Shown: piece by piece, positions 55,221 through 64,000 of the stretch
Numbering within the stretch: the first letter of the stretch is position 1
How the letters are laid out: each line of letters begins with the position of its first letter
Assembly (NCBI GenBank): GCA_015956445.1
Contig: WIUZ02000008.1
Span: 1-64,000 of the forward strand
DNA: 64,000 bases
Direction of reading: 5' to 3'
Origin: Thelephora terrestris
Taxonomy: Eukaryota; Basidiomycota; Agaricomycetes; Thelephorales; Thelephoraceae
The notes under the pieces: model-generated
Seen by the model: only the letters and a program-made list of their open reading frames with translations
The model's database searches: none
Told to the model about the DNA's origin: nothing
Position numbers and translations under genes: made by a program

Positions 55221-56945
55221 TCAAAACATAGGAGGTGATAAGAAGAGTTCGAAGAAAGAGCGTGTTATAAAAAGTTTAAAAATACCATGTTCCTGACAGC
55301 CAGAGAGGATGCAGGTGATGAAATTATTGAGGTGTTCTGCCTTTTCTTCGGACGGCTCCAAACCGAGGATTCGGTGTGATTGTGCCTTATCGAATGGAAA
55401 GATGACAGGGTGGGTCGAGGTGGGATCGCAAGTTAGATAACCGTATCGGCGGTATAAGAACTCGAGCGGCGAAGGGTTTTGGTCAGGGAGGGTGGCGGGC
55501 GGGCCGGGTTCTGCGTACCAGCGCCCCAGAATAAGGGGGTCGTTGTTGTTTACTCCTTCGTCCAGGTCATCCGGTGGTCCAGTCTCAACTGCGGGTGCCC
55601 ACTTGAAAGGACAGTAGTCCCAAAAGTTACGTCGTGGATCGAAGACCATCGCCTCTTTGTACCAAAGTTCCCAGCTCTCTGCAACTACGGACCGGTCCTG
55701 TAGAATTCTAAAAAACCCACCAGAATCGCAGGCCTCCCAGACGTAGACCCTTGCTCCAGACTTTCCGGGAGCATGAAACTTTAGGGCGTTCCGTTCCCGA
55801 GACAGCCAGGCCTTCTTCTCGTCATCGGACGCAGTCTCAAAATGATTCTTATCAGCTTCCTCTCGTTCTCGGAAGAAGGATTCCCAACTCCTGTACCATC
55901 GACTGCCAGTTGGAATGCGAGTGGGGGGGGTCGGCGATTCGGGACGGACAGGGGTGTTGAGGTTGACATCGTCGGTCGACAGCTCTGAGGGTGGGTTGTT
56001 GCAAGGAACCGGCAAAGAATCTGTTGGGTTGGCTGGAAGGGAGGGAGCGGCGGCAGGTTTGGCGATCAGGGCTTCGTTGTGCTCAGCTGCCGCTTTGCGT
56101 TGGGCGTCGTAAACCTGCTGCCCAGTCGGCAACCAACTGTTTGCCACAACAAAGCCCCCGTCCAATCTTTCGTAGGAATTGTGTTCGGGGAATAAAACCC
56201 AGATTGGAACGCCGAAGTTCAACGCATTTGAAAGCCATCTGACCGAGGTCGTACGGGGACGGACCCTCACGCCGACGAAATTCCTTTCCTTCCATTGCCT
56301 ATAAACCGCATCCCAGACACTGTCTACCCAAACTGGCCCACATCGGGCCAAAAGGGCCTTCCACCAAAGCTGATCGACCAAGTTTTCGCCCCATTTGTAC
56401 TGCATAGAGACCAAGTACACAAGGTACGCAAGCCTGTGGACAAATCCCTTTCTGCTCTTCTCCGAGGATATACTTGCTCCGCGCTGGGTTTTATGGCCTC
56501 GAGTGAACCTGAAGCGAACGGGCGATTCAGGTTCTACGTGGCCGAGCTCCACTAGCATTCCCCCGCTGACTACTTCGATGGAAGCGGTTAGCTTGTCGTC
56601 CAGAGATGCCCAGAGTATACGAGTGTCCTCGTCCAAGAACCACCGCCCGTCTTTTTGAACGTAGTCCCGGGTTTGGCGCTTGAGGGGCTCCAGAAGGTGA
56701 CTTTGGAACGGACGTTCCTTTGGGAGGTATGCGTGGTAGTCCATGCCCTCCTTGATCCAACTAAGTCTAGCCGGCAAGTTGGGGCTTACTCCAGGGGCCT
56801 CGGCAACAGAGGCAGGCAGATAGCTTTTGAACGATGTCACAACATCTTTCATGTTTGGGCAAAAGACCCGGAGGGATGACTTTTCTCCTGAGGGGAAGAG
56901 GGTCAATTGATTAGGCATGACAAGAATCTGCCATTCAAGCGTCAT
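55221..56945 (-). CDS. Unknown 574-aa protein, single open frame
   Basis: Unrecognised. Residues 1-300 look folded: FCPNMKDVVTSFKSYLP, FVHRLAYLVYLVSMQYKWGE, WWKALLARCGPVWVDSVWDA and VRWLSNALNFGVPIWVLFP. A Pro-rich linker follows (about 310-360), then a second folded part (SWESFFREREEADKNHFETA, VYVWEACDSGGFFRILQDRS, EFLYRRYGYLTCDP). It is Trp-rich throughout, with no signal peptide or clear membrane helix. There is no intron in 1.7 kb, unusual next to its intron-rich neighbours, though a short downstream exon is possible. The ATG at 56945 is the first in the frame; a second lies ten residues later. I recall proteins of this look from other mushrooms but cannot name a family. Confidence 0.65.
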   Translation of the reverse strand: MTLEWQILVMPNQLTLFPSGEKSSLRVFCPNMKDVVTSFKSYLPASVAEAPGVSPNLPARLSWIKEGMDYHAYLPKERPFQSHLLEPLKRQTRDYVQKDGRWFLDEDTRILWASLDDKLTASIEVVSGGMLVELGHVEPESPVRFRFTRGHKTQRGASISSEKSRKGFVHRLAYLVYLVSMQYKWGENLVDQLWWKALLARCGPVWVDSVWDAVYRQWKERNFVGVRVRPRTTSVRWLSNALNFGVPIWVLFPEHNSYERLDGGFVVANSWLPTGQQVYDAQRKAAAEHNEALIAKPAAAPSLPANPTDSLPVPCNNPPSELSTDDVNLNTPVRPESPTPPTRIPTGSRWYRSWESFFREREEADKNHFETASDDEKKAWLSRERNALKFHAPGKSGARVYVWEACDSGGFFRILQDRSVVAESWELWYKEAMVFDPRRNFWDYCPFKWAPAVETGPPDDLDEGVNNNDPLILGRWYAEPGPPATLPDQNPSPLEFLYRRYGYLTCDPTSTHPVIFPFDKAQSHRILGLEPSEEKAEHLNNFITCILSGCQEHGIFKLFITRSFFELFLSPPMF

Positions 56946-57429
56946 CAGCCACGTACAACCCCTGCCGATGCAAGGATCAAAGACGAACCTTTATTTGGGG
57001 TTTGAAATTCTGTGGGGCTGGTTTCGGTCAAAGTTTTTTGCGTCCTACGAATCAGAGGCACAGGGAGGGCGGAAAGGAGATGTCGGGCCAAGCAGGAAGC
57101 AGCGAGCTTAAATCGGGAGGAGGGCACGGTCGTCACGTGAACCGTAGGCAAATTGCTTCAGAGTCCGAGTCCGTAAATATTACTCATTACATAACGATAC
57201 GAGGGGAGGTCGGTTTTGTGAATACAGAAAATGCCATTCTAGAAGACGACATAAAACGAGCTCGTGAGGAGTTCAGGGAGGACTGGTAGGCTGCCTAAGT
57301 GACGATCGGGAAACAACCGAGAAATACCATTCAACGGACACGAATGGACAATACTTGCTGACAATAAAGCCATGTCGTCGGCTAGGTAGACCCCAAAGTG
57401 GAAAAACCACCCAAGAGGACCTAGAGCAG

Positions 57430-57700
57430 TTGGCAAGGATGAGAGAAACCCTCTGACAAGATATCGCATTGTTGACAAGCTGAAAGCCCCCAGAACCCAC
57501 AGCAGCCAGAGCCGCGCAAACCGACAGGCGGTGAACACGGACAGAAGCAAACCTCCGACGAGATAGCAACGTCGTTGACGAGGTGAAAGCCCCCAGAACA
57601 CACAGTAGCCGGAGCCGCGTAAACCGACAGGCGGTGAACGCAGACAGAAGCAAACCTCCGACGCAACAGCGTCTCTTTGACGAGGTACAAAGTTCCAGCA
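57430..57700. repeat. Minisatellite of ~118-bp units (left copy)
   Basis: About two and a half units, each containing ctccgacgagatagcaacgt and ccgacaggcggtgaac. They match the array at 61170-61690. The ORFs on the minus strand are translations of the repeat, not genes. Confidence 0.8.
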
Positions 57701-57705
57701 CAGTT

Positions 57706-57925
57706 CACACCTGATATATCAGGTGAGAACGAGTGCGACGGGGAGGTGCGAGATCCAGTTCACACCCGATAATTCAGGTGAGAACGAGCACAATGGGGAG
57801 CGGATGACGCACAAAGCGTTCAAGAAAAGGGGGCACAGACGACGGGCAGGAACCCTCTTGAGGAGGGGTAGAAGTTGTTGCCATCCGACAAACCAGAGGC
57901 AACACCAAAGGGGAGGAGAAGGCGG
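57706..57925. repeat. Inverted-repeat end with palindromic motif (left)
   Basis: Contains cacctgatatatcaggtg, a perfect 18-bp palindrome (57708-57725), and a second gttcacacccgat..tcaggtgagaac copy near 57757. It matches 62015-62238 in inverted orientation and 61700-61815 in direct orientation. Confidence 0.7.
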
Positions 57926-57928
57926 GAT

Positions 57929-58459
57929 ATGGATTTGAAGAGGGAATTGCCGAGTTTCGATTGGCGATCGGTGCCACGAGGCTCTGAGCCATGCCAGAGG
58001 TTAAACACTGAGAGGGGAGAAGCCTCAGGAGGGGCGGGACTCGGGTGGGACTTCAAGCTTCACCAGTTGCCCGTCAACGTAAGAAATAGCCGAGCCGAAG
58101 TCCCGTTGATCGGTGGCCATGGTGCCATTCTTGATTTAGGTAATCGGAAGCGCCGGTTTGCCGATTCACATGATGTTGTTGTTTTAGCCACTTGTCGGCG
58201 GAATGAGTACTTGTCCATGGTCCGGCAGATACAGAGTAGCAAGCTGGCTGGGAGAGAAAATGTAAGAACTGCCATTTTAAGCACCTTATCCCTCGAGGAG
58301 GAGGACGGAATGGACTGTGTTGAAGAGGGAGACGGAGCTGGGGAGAAAATAGCCGAGCGAAGTTTGATAACCGGCGCTGCATGGTTCTCGGCGCTCCACA
58401 GATCAGGAAGCCAACCAGAGGGAAGCGGGTGCCACGCTGGGATGTTTGCGGTCCCCTGA
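57929..58459 (+). CDS. Unknown protein gene in the minisatellite-flanked unit, probably decayed
   Basis: Unrecognised. The ATG at 57929 opens 176 residues. HGAILDLGNRKRRFADSHDV (58120-58180) and VVVLATCRRNEYLSMVRQIQ look like a structured core, followed by an acidic stretch (EEEDGMDCVEEGDGAGE) and SLITGAAWFSALHR. After the stop, 58560-58720 still looks coding in another frame (IVIVGTKGWRTRFG). The gene may therefore be broken, or may have an intron near 58460-58550. The first 50 residues overlap the inverted-repeat end. Confidence 0.4.
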   Translation: MDLKRELPSFDWRSVPRGSEPCQRLNTERGEASGGAGLGWDFKLHQLPVNVRNSRAEVPLIGGHGAILDLGNRKRRFADSHDVVVLATCRRNEYLSMVRQIQSSKLAGRENVRTAILSTLSLEEEDGMDCVEEGDGAGEKIAERSLITGAAWFSALHRSGSQPEGSGCHAGMFAVP

Positions 58460-59035
58460 GAGAGGCTGCACCAGTGAATCTGTCCAAGACAGTAAAGGAT
58501 GTTGCTGTCCAATAGATCAGAGGCAAGTTTTTGGAGGAGGGGAGGGGAAGGGGAAGGTACTCGAGCGGGAGAAAGAGTGGAATATGCAATAGCCAAGCCG
58601 AAGTCCTGTTGGTCACAAGCTGCGGCACTGCACCCGATATAAGCGATCGGTGTGCAAAATACAATTGTAATAGTTGGGACGAAGGGATGGCGAACAAGGT
58701 TTGGGTTTGCAAAAGGTAGGTGCCCTTGCAAGTTGTCAATTGGGTGACTATCCGTAGGAGTACATTAGACAAGGAATATAGATATCCGTCGTAGAAGGGT
58801 GCCAGTTGCCGAGTTTTGCGGTGTTCCTGAGCCTATGGAACGGTCGGGGTCCTGACACTTATTGACAGTTCCCTTAAACGACCTTAGATATCCATCTGGA
58901 CTCGAGTGTACACCGTGTAAATCCTACGGACAGTCACCCAGTCACTCATTCAATGAGTGTTTTTGCAACCCTGTACAGACAACAGACTGATTTACGACTG
59001 CCTCAAGAGGCAACAGCCGAGTAAATCCGTCGCAT

Positions 59036-60317
59036 TCACAAATGTAAACAACAGTCAAAACTATCCCACACGGTCTGGTGAGTGAAGTATGCAGCCGAGA
59101 TCCTCTGACCGCCCTCCCACCCTTCTACACTATGTGAAAAGGCCCAACCTCTGAAAAAGATAAGGTCCCCAGGCAGATATCTGAGGCGAAGGTTCAGCTC
59201 ATCAATGCGGAAATCTCCACCTTGGGTGAAGGTTCCAGGAGTGCCCTGCCCTGCCAATAAGAAGGGTCTACCGCATTGAAGGCGCGAAGGTAGGGCAGCT
59301 TGTCCATTGAAGTTTCTCTGAGTTTTGAGTACTGGGATGCAGCTCCGGGATCGAGATGTTCCAGTACATTGTTGAGTCTCTTTGCGACAAACTGAAACTC
59401 TGAGAGGGCTTCCGTGGTGGCAGAAAACTTCTGCCCACTCCCAAGGATGGTTGACGATGGGACAGGGGGCTCTTTCTGCTCGGATTTGAGTTTTGCACAC
59501 ACAAAGGGGAGAGACCACCCACCGAGTGACCTATTGCATGCCAACAAGTTACTAGTTTTATCCGGCCGCAAAGTTCGCCTTCAACCTGCCGGTAAGTGGC
59601 CTTGGAGTTCCTCCACTTTCCATCGGCATCTTCTCCTACAGTAGGCTTCGTCGTTTCACAAAGTTTAGCACAATCATCGTTGAACTTGTCCTGTTTCAAA
59701 GTCAGCATGTGAAAATTAGCAAGGCAGAAGGGCGCCAACCAGTGATTTAGTTCGTTGCCAGCAAGGTATGTGGAGGACTATGGGAATGCCGTTCTTGTCC
59801 ACAGCAAGACGGGGTTGGTCGTCAAGCCATGCAGTCTCCAGCTCCGGTACCAAATTACAGGGCGGAGGTCCCTTTCCACCGGCGGCTTCGACAGTCTGAC
59901 GGAGGTCGAAACCGTCAAAGACAACTTGAGAAGAGGATTCAGATCGGTGTTCAATGCAAAACTGAAAGTGACATAGAGCCCCTACCCGGCGCCTCTCTGG
60001 CTTTTAGGAAGGATCCGACATCATGTCTGAGAAGCCCACGGAGGCGTTCGGCATTGCTTGTCTTGGTCGAAGCGCGGCTGGAAGGAAGCCTAATTGAGAG
60101 CTTCAAGTGGGAAAGACAAACCGGCTTACCTTTTTTTCTTTGAGGTAGATGCATTCCCCTCTTTGTTTGATTTGCGCTCCATTGGAGGAGATGAGATTCT
60201 GGGAGCCTGCCCGGAAGGCTCGTCCTCCTCTAAATCAGTCAACACTGGGTCATCGAAATATGCCTTGTTTATCTCTTCCCAACTCCAATCGTCGTACTCG
60301 TGGCCTTGGGAGTCCAT
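59036..60317 (-). pseudogene. TET/JBP-like 2OG-Fe(II) dioxygenase copy, iron site incomplete
   Basis: TET/JBP enzymes oxidise 5-methylcytosine or thymine in DNA using Fe(II) and 2-oxoglutarate. The N-terminal exon (60317-60126) reads SWEEINKAYFDDPVLTDLEED with a Lys-rich end. The middle has RLAVDKNGIPIVLHIP (around 59800-59850), DKFNDDCAKLCE (59670-59705) and KATYRQVEGELCGRI. The core has LRAFNAVDPSYWQGRALL (59240-59295), GGDFRIDELNLRLRYLPGD and GGQRISAAYFTHQ (59080-59110), which keep the distal His (FSHSVE) and the Arg (QRIS). The segment between YWQGRALL and TFTQGGDF, where family members carry the HxD iron ligands, is missing with a frame change, so this copy should be inactive. Family membership is inferred from motif order and is fairly but not fully certain. 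Confidence 0.6.
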
Positions 60318-60337
60318 GGGGCTGAAATTCCACTGGA

Positions 60338-60900
60338 TTAGAAAGGGAGGGCTGACGATTCAACTAGGGGCAAGACAGGACCAACCGGAAAAGGGGGGGG
60401 TGCTGCTGGGGCAAAGATTCGACGGAGACCAAGGCCAAGGTATATCCCGATAATCAAGCAGTGGGTGTCTCCCAAGGGGCGTTGAAGGGAGGAGAGCCAG
60501 AGGGGGTCAAAGAGAAGAGGAAGATGCTGACGATTGTCTTTACGGAACGGCGATTGAATTAGGACCCGGCTATCAGAGACGTCATGGAAGGCTAAAACAC
60601 TTGAGACAGATTCGGCAGAAGAGAGCCGACTCGGAGGTTTTTGCAAAGTTTCCATTGGGAGGTAGAACGTCCCCCGCAGAGGACATGTCCGACGTCTACA
60701 GGACTGTTTGCCGAACAAGAACGACGCAGGCAGCATTTGCCAGGGAGAAAGGGAAGGACCAAAAGCTCTAGGCACTTTGTAATAGTGCCCTTTGCAGCCG
60801 AAACTAAGGCCGAGTTGGCAAGTTGGACTAAAAAAGGAAGTGGAAGGGAAGTCGCGCTTGGGTTCAAACTTAGGCTGGTAAAAAAGGGACGTAATGTGCG
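60338..60900. other. No clear gene; possible coding remnant
   Basis: The plus strand at 60640-60900 reads pieces such as SSRHFVIVPFAAETKAELAS that look protein-like but lie in short frames. I cannot assign them. Confidence 0.3.
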
Positions 60901-60904
60901 GCAT

Positions 60905-61100
60905 AAGCCTATCTAGGATCCGGCACGAAAAGAGCCACCGAACAGGTAAAAAGAGAGAACGCAGAGTATGGCAAGAAACAACCTGTTTAGGATCCGGCAA
61001 ACACAGAGTCACCGAACAGGTTGAGAGGGAAACAAAGAGTGCGGCAAGAAACAACCAGTCCGGGATCCGGCAAACACAGAGTCACCGAACAGGTTGGGAG
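60905..61100. repeat. Tandem repeat of about 70 bp, three copies
   Basis: ggatccggca.. and gccaccgaacagg/gtcaccgaacagg recur at about 60917, 60990 and 61060, each followed by gcaagaaacaacc or a similar purine-rich run. Confidence 0.75.
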
Positions 61101-61169
61101 AGGAAACGAGGTACGGTGGGATTGGGGGGTTAATACTGTAGATACAAAAATACCACGAAGACCGAAGAT

Positions 61170-61690
61170 ACAAAATCTTCAACAACCCAGAACCCACAGC
61201 AGCCAGAGCCGCGTAAACCAACAGGCGGTGAAGGCAGACAGAAGCAAACCTCCGACGAGATAGCAATGTCGTTGACGAGGCGAAACCCCCAGAACCCACA
61301 GTAGCCAGAGCCGCGTAAACCGAGAGGCGGTGAACACGGACAGAAGCAAACCTCCGACGAGATAGCAACGTCGTTGACGAGGCGAAACCCCCAGAACCCA
61401 CAGCAGCCAGAGCCGCGTAAACCGACAGGCGGTGAACGCAGACAGAAGCAAACCTCCGACGAGATAGCAACGTCGTTGATGAGGTGAAAGCCCCCAGAAC
61501 CCACAACAGCCAGAGCCGCACAAACCGAGAGGCGGTGAACGCGGACAGAAGCAAACCTCCGACGAGATAGCAATGTCGTTGAAAAGGTGAAAGCCACCAG
61601 AACCCACGGTAGCCAGAGCCACGCAAACCGACAGGCGGTGAACGCAGACAGAAGCAAACCTCCGACGCAACAGCGTCTCTTTGACGAGGT
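61170..61690. repeat. Minisatellite of ~118-bp units (right copy)
   Basis: At least four units with agagccgcgtaaaccgacagg and gagatagcaacgtcgttgac. They give the repetitive minus-strand reading SEVCFCPCSPPVGLRG, which is not a gene. Confidence 0.85.
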
Positions 61691-62300
61691 ACAAAGTTCC
61701 AGCACAGTTCACACCCGATATATCAGGTGAGAACGAGTGCGACGGGGAGGTGTGAGACCCAGTTCACACCCGATAATTCAGGTGAGAACGAGCACGAGGG
61801 GTGAGCGGATGACGCACAAGGTGTCCAAGAAAAGAGGGGCAGGGAAGAGAAGGTGGGAGTTGAAGTTGAAGAGGGAATAACCGAGCGAAGTTCCATCGCG
61901 ATCAGTGATCGGTACCACGAGGCTCTGAGCTACGCGCCGGTGCGTGTGACGCTTCGCTTGATTCGGTAATCGAAATTCGAATTCCACCGATTGTTGATGT
62001 CAACTCCGCCTCCTGCCTTCTCCTCCCCTTTGGTGTTGCCTCTGATTTATCGGATGGCAACAATTTCTACCCTTCCTAGGAGGGTTCCTTGCCTGTTGTC
62101 TGTGCCCCTTTTTTTTAGACGCCTTGCTCGTCATCCGTTCCCCCTTGTGCTGGTTCTCACCTGATCTATCGGGTATGAACCGGTCTTACGCCACCTGTCT
62201 TGCTTGTTCTCATCTGATTTATCGGGTGTGAACTTTACCGGAACTTAGTACCTACTCAACGATGTTGCCATCTTGTCAGAGTTTTGTTCACTTTGGTGCG
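61690..62300. repeat. Second unit end: direct copy, then inverted end
   Basis: 61690-61985 repeats 57670-58000 in direct orientation. 62015-62290 carries the same end inverted, including two gatNtatcgggtRtgaac copies (near 62163 and 62218) and one diverged minisatellite unit. Together 61170-62300 looks like a short internally deleted copy with both ends. Confidence 0.6.
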
Positions 62301-63470
62301 TTGTCGCAACGTCGAAACTCTCAATCTCCGATTCCTTCCTATTGGTCGTTTGACTCCATTGAGTTCCGGACTCTTCTTGGCCTCGCAACTGCCTCGAGGC
62401 AACCTTCACCCTGATCACCGGACCGCCTCTATTGTTTCTCGAACGTTCTTCCCCGCTTCGCGTCCCCTCTCGGGAACCCTGTTTCGAATCCTCGCGTTCT
62501 GCCATCTGCCACCCGCTACTCGACCTTCCGGAACTCTGATATCCCCGACGCCTCGTTCCCCTCGCCTTTCATCCTTGTTTCGACTCTCGTTCTAGCCCTT
62601 CGCCATCGCCATCTATCGTTATCAATTCCTCCCGCCATCGATCTCCGGTTATCCCATCGTTCTGTGCTCTCGTCCCTGCGAATCCTTATCGATCGGAACT
62701 TCCCGGTCGATCGATCAGTTCCATTCCCCGCACCGTTCCGTTCTCTGGGCATTTGCCTCCATTGCTATCTTCCGCTCTCGATTTCTGTTCCCCTGCATTT
62801 TCTCCTGTATGATGCGGCTTCCTCTCGTGCCGTCGTCACCCCTTCGTCATCGTCCCTGTAGTTACTCAGCCTTCGTCGTCGTTTCCCCCCCTAGTAGTTA
62901 CCCCTCTTACCAAGTTCCTCTTAGTTTCGCTTTTCCGTTCCCCTTCTCTCTCACGGACTATCTCGACACTGCTTATTTAGGAGATTCTTCGGTTTCCTTT
63001 ATATACTGTGTCTTAGATAGCCTGGAATGCATCGACTCAGATCCCCCAGTTCAGTTTCAGTCCGAGTTCTCCAGTTCTCCGGTTCGCTCTCCAGTTCTCA
63101 AGTCAAGTTCTCGGCTTCTCTGTGTCTTCTCTCTTGCTCCTACCAAAAGCCTGCCTCAGCTACTTTACGACTTCGCGGTGATTCTCTATCGCAACTCTCA
63201 GCAACCTCGGTTCCTATCCCCCTCTGCTTTGTCTCAAATCTCGCGCTTTACTCTAGTCGTCGCGGTCTTCCCCGGCGATTCTCCAGACATCTTCGGGCAC
63301 CTCTGAACAGATCTTCTGTTCCGGTGGTCGTACAGAACTCAACACTCAACCGGTACCCACCTCAACTGCTTGTACACTCTTTTTAGGATATCCAACTACC
63401 CGGAGTGTTCAGTTAGTTCAGCGTGCTCCTCCTAAATGGCGCTGGAACCAGCTGCCATAGGCGTCGGGTG
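62300..63470. other. Pyrimidine-rich stretch, no gene supported
   Basis: Strongly C/T-rich plus strand. Long frames exist but read as low-complexity Ser/Pro/Leu. tttatatact near 62998 resembles a TATA region, and atggcgctgg near 63435 follows the CT-rich stretch. This could be the leader of a gene or a solo LTR; neither can be shown. Confidence 0.35.
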
Positions 63471-63499
63471 GTTTCTGACGCTCTCGTCGTTTGGTTGCG

Positions 63500-64000
63500 C
63501 AGGTCAGACTGGTTTGGGAAAGTCGACATCGATTAACACGCTCTTCACGTCGCACTTGATTGATTCGAAAGGCCGCTTCGCTTCAGATGAGGAGGTCCGG
63601 CAGACGACGGAAATTCATCCAGTCTCGCATAGTAAGTCGTTCATTCAAGCACGCTTTGCCGTTGGAGCTTAAACAAGCTGGGGCAAATGAATGCTGGTTA
63701 CTGATGGGGTACTTCGTGTCCGCTTGATTCGTTGCTGTAGTTATCGTGGAAATGGTGTGAGGCTGAGGTTGAACATCGTCGATACGCCCGCTTGTATTAG
63801 ATAGGGAGAATCCAGGACCCTTTACGACAGTTCTTGCTTTCGCGTGTTTGCTTCAACCTCCCTTGCTCTCACCCGGTTATAGGAGTCCTCTGAACAGGAA
63901 CCAGTTCGTACTGAGGTTGAAGCTTCACACTCTTGCGGCAATTCAGGATCACGTGGAGGAAACGAAACAAGGAGCTGGATATTGTTTTGGTTTGCAAAAA
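63500..64000 (+). pseudogene. Septin fragment, decayed and cut by the window end
   Basis: Septins are GTP-binding filament proteins of the cell cortex and division site. GQTGLGKSTSINTLFTSHL (Walker A/G1, 63503-63560) follows an acceptor-like gcgcag. VRQTTEIHPVSH leads to a donor (gtaagtcg, near 63631). After a ~105-bp intron ending tgtag (63740), NGVRLRLNIVDTPA (G3) continues with one base missing just before it. The next part (to about 63830) is only faintly septin-like. The N-terminus before G1 is absent, so this is probably a relic of a Cdc3/Cdc11-type septin. Confidence 0.65.

Noticed and set aside
58060-58772. Two overlapping ORFs of 223 and 232 residues on the minus strand
   Set aside because: They lie opposite the plus-strand frame at 57929-58459, which has the more protein-like composition; I took them as shadows.
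61009-61712. Cys/Leu-rich ORFs of about 180-205 residues on the minus strand (also 57239-57708)
   Set aside because: Pure translation of the 118-bp minisatellite, open in several frames at once.
62809-63306. 165-residue plus-strand ORF before the septin fragment
   Set aside because: Ser/Pro/Phe-rich reading of a CT-rich stretch with no motif.
62263-63435. Solo LTR of a Copia-type element
   Set aside because: A CT-rich stretch followed by atggcgctgg is suggestive, but no matching TG..CA ends or target duplication could be found.

Overview
The window looks like Agaricomycete (mushroom-forming basidiomycete) genomic DNA. Introns are short (about 46 to 80 bp, GT..AG). Recognisable gene families are acetyl-CoA synthetase, septin, fungal G-domain P-loop GTPases and a TET/JBP-like dioxygenase, and the sequence is packed with nested mobile elements. 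I see no rRNA, tRNA or CRISPR. Almost nothing here reads as an intact housekeeping gene, so this is a repeat-rich accessory or heterochromatic region.

Blocks A (1-9820) and B (32109-42480) are two diverged copies of one ancestral array. Each opens with an acetyl-CoA synthetase gene fragment that still carries intron-like signals, followed by decayed G-domain GTPase copies and a recurring ~1.5-1.7 kb repeat, here called R (six copies). Block B also carries a 1178-bp element with 329-bp inverted ends and a 6-bp target duplication (38075-39252).

Between the blocks sits a hAT DNA transposon (9821-32108). Its minus-strand transposase gene (start 31408, stop 10012) reads through as 8 exons and about 810 residues, except that an 18.6-kb Ty3/Gypsy LTR element (12506-31069) has inserted inside its zinc-finger exon with a 4-bp target duplication (ACGC). 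The LTR element looks whole and very young: its two 1421-bp LTRs look identical. It is unusual because two large unrecognised ORFs lie between Gag-protease and RT-integrase, and four mutually related small ORFs (about 80-106 residues) lie between integrase and the 3' LTR. Its LTR carries textbook heat-shock elements upstream of a TATA box.

From 43.8 kb rightwards is a second kind of accessory region. A DD35E integrase-domain gene (43798-49397, four exons) is split by a 3.8-kb giant palindrome (44760-48574) carrying telomere-like minisatellites and flanked by an 8-bp duplication. Next come a cluster of unrecognised genes (minus 50748-49471, minus 51902-51044, plus 53376-54955, minus 56945-55221) and a unit with minisatellites and inverted ends (about 57.4-62.3 kb). 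That unit contains an unknown gene and a TET/JBP-like 2OG-Fe(II) oxygenase copy that has lost its HxD iron-binding segment. The window closes with a pyrimidine-rich stretch and a decayed septin fragment.

The best candidates for something undescribed are the four-paralogue small-protein family in the LTR element, the giant telomere-repeat palindrome, and the integrase-linked gene cluster.
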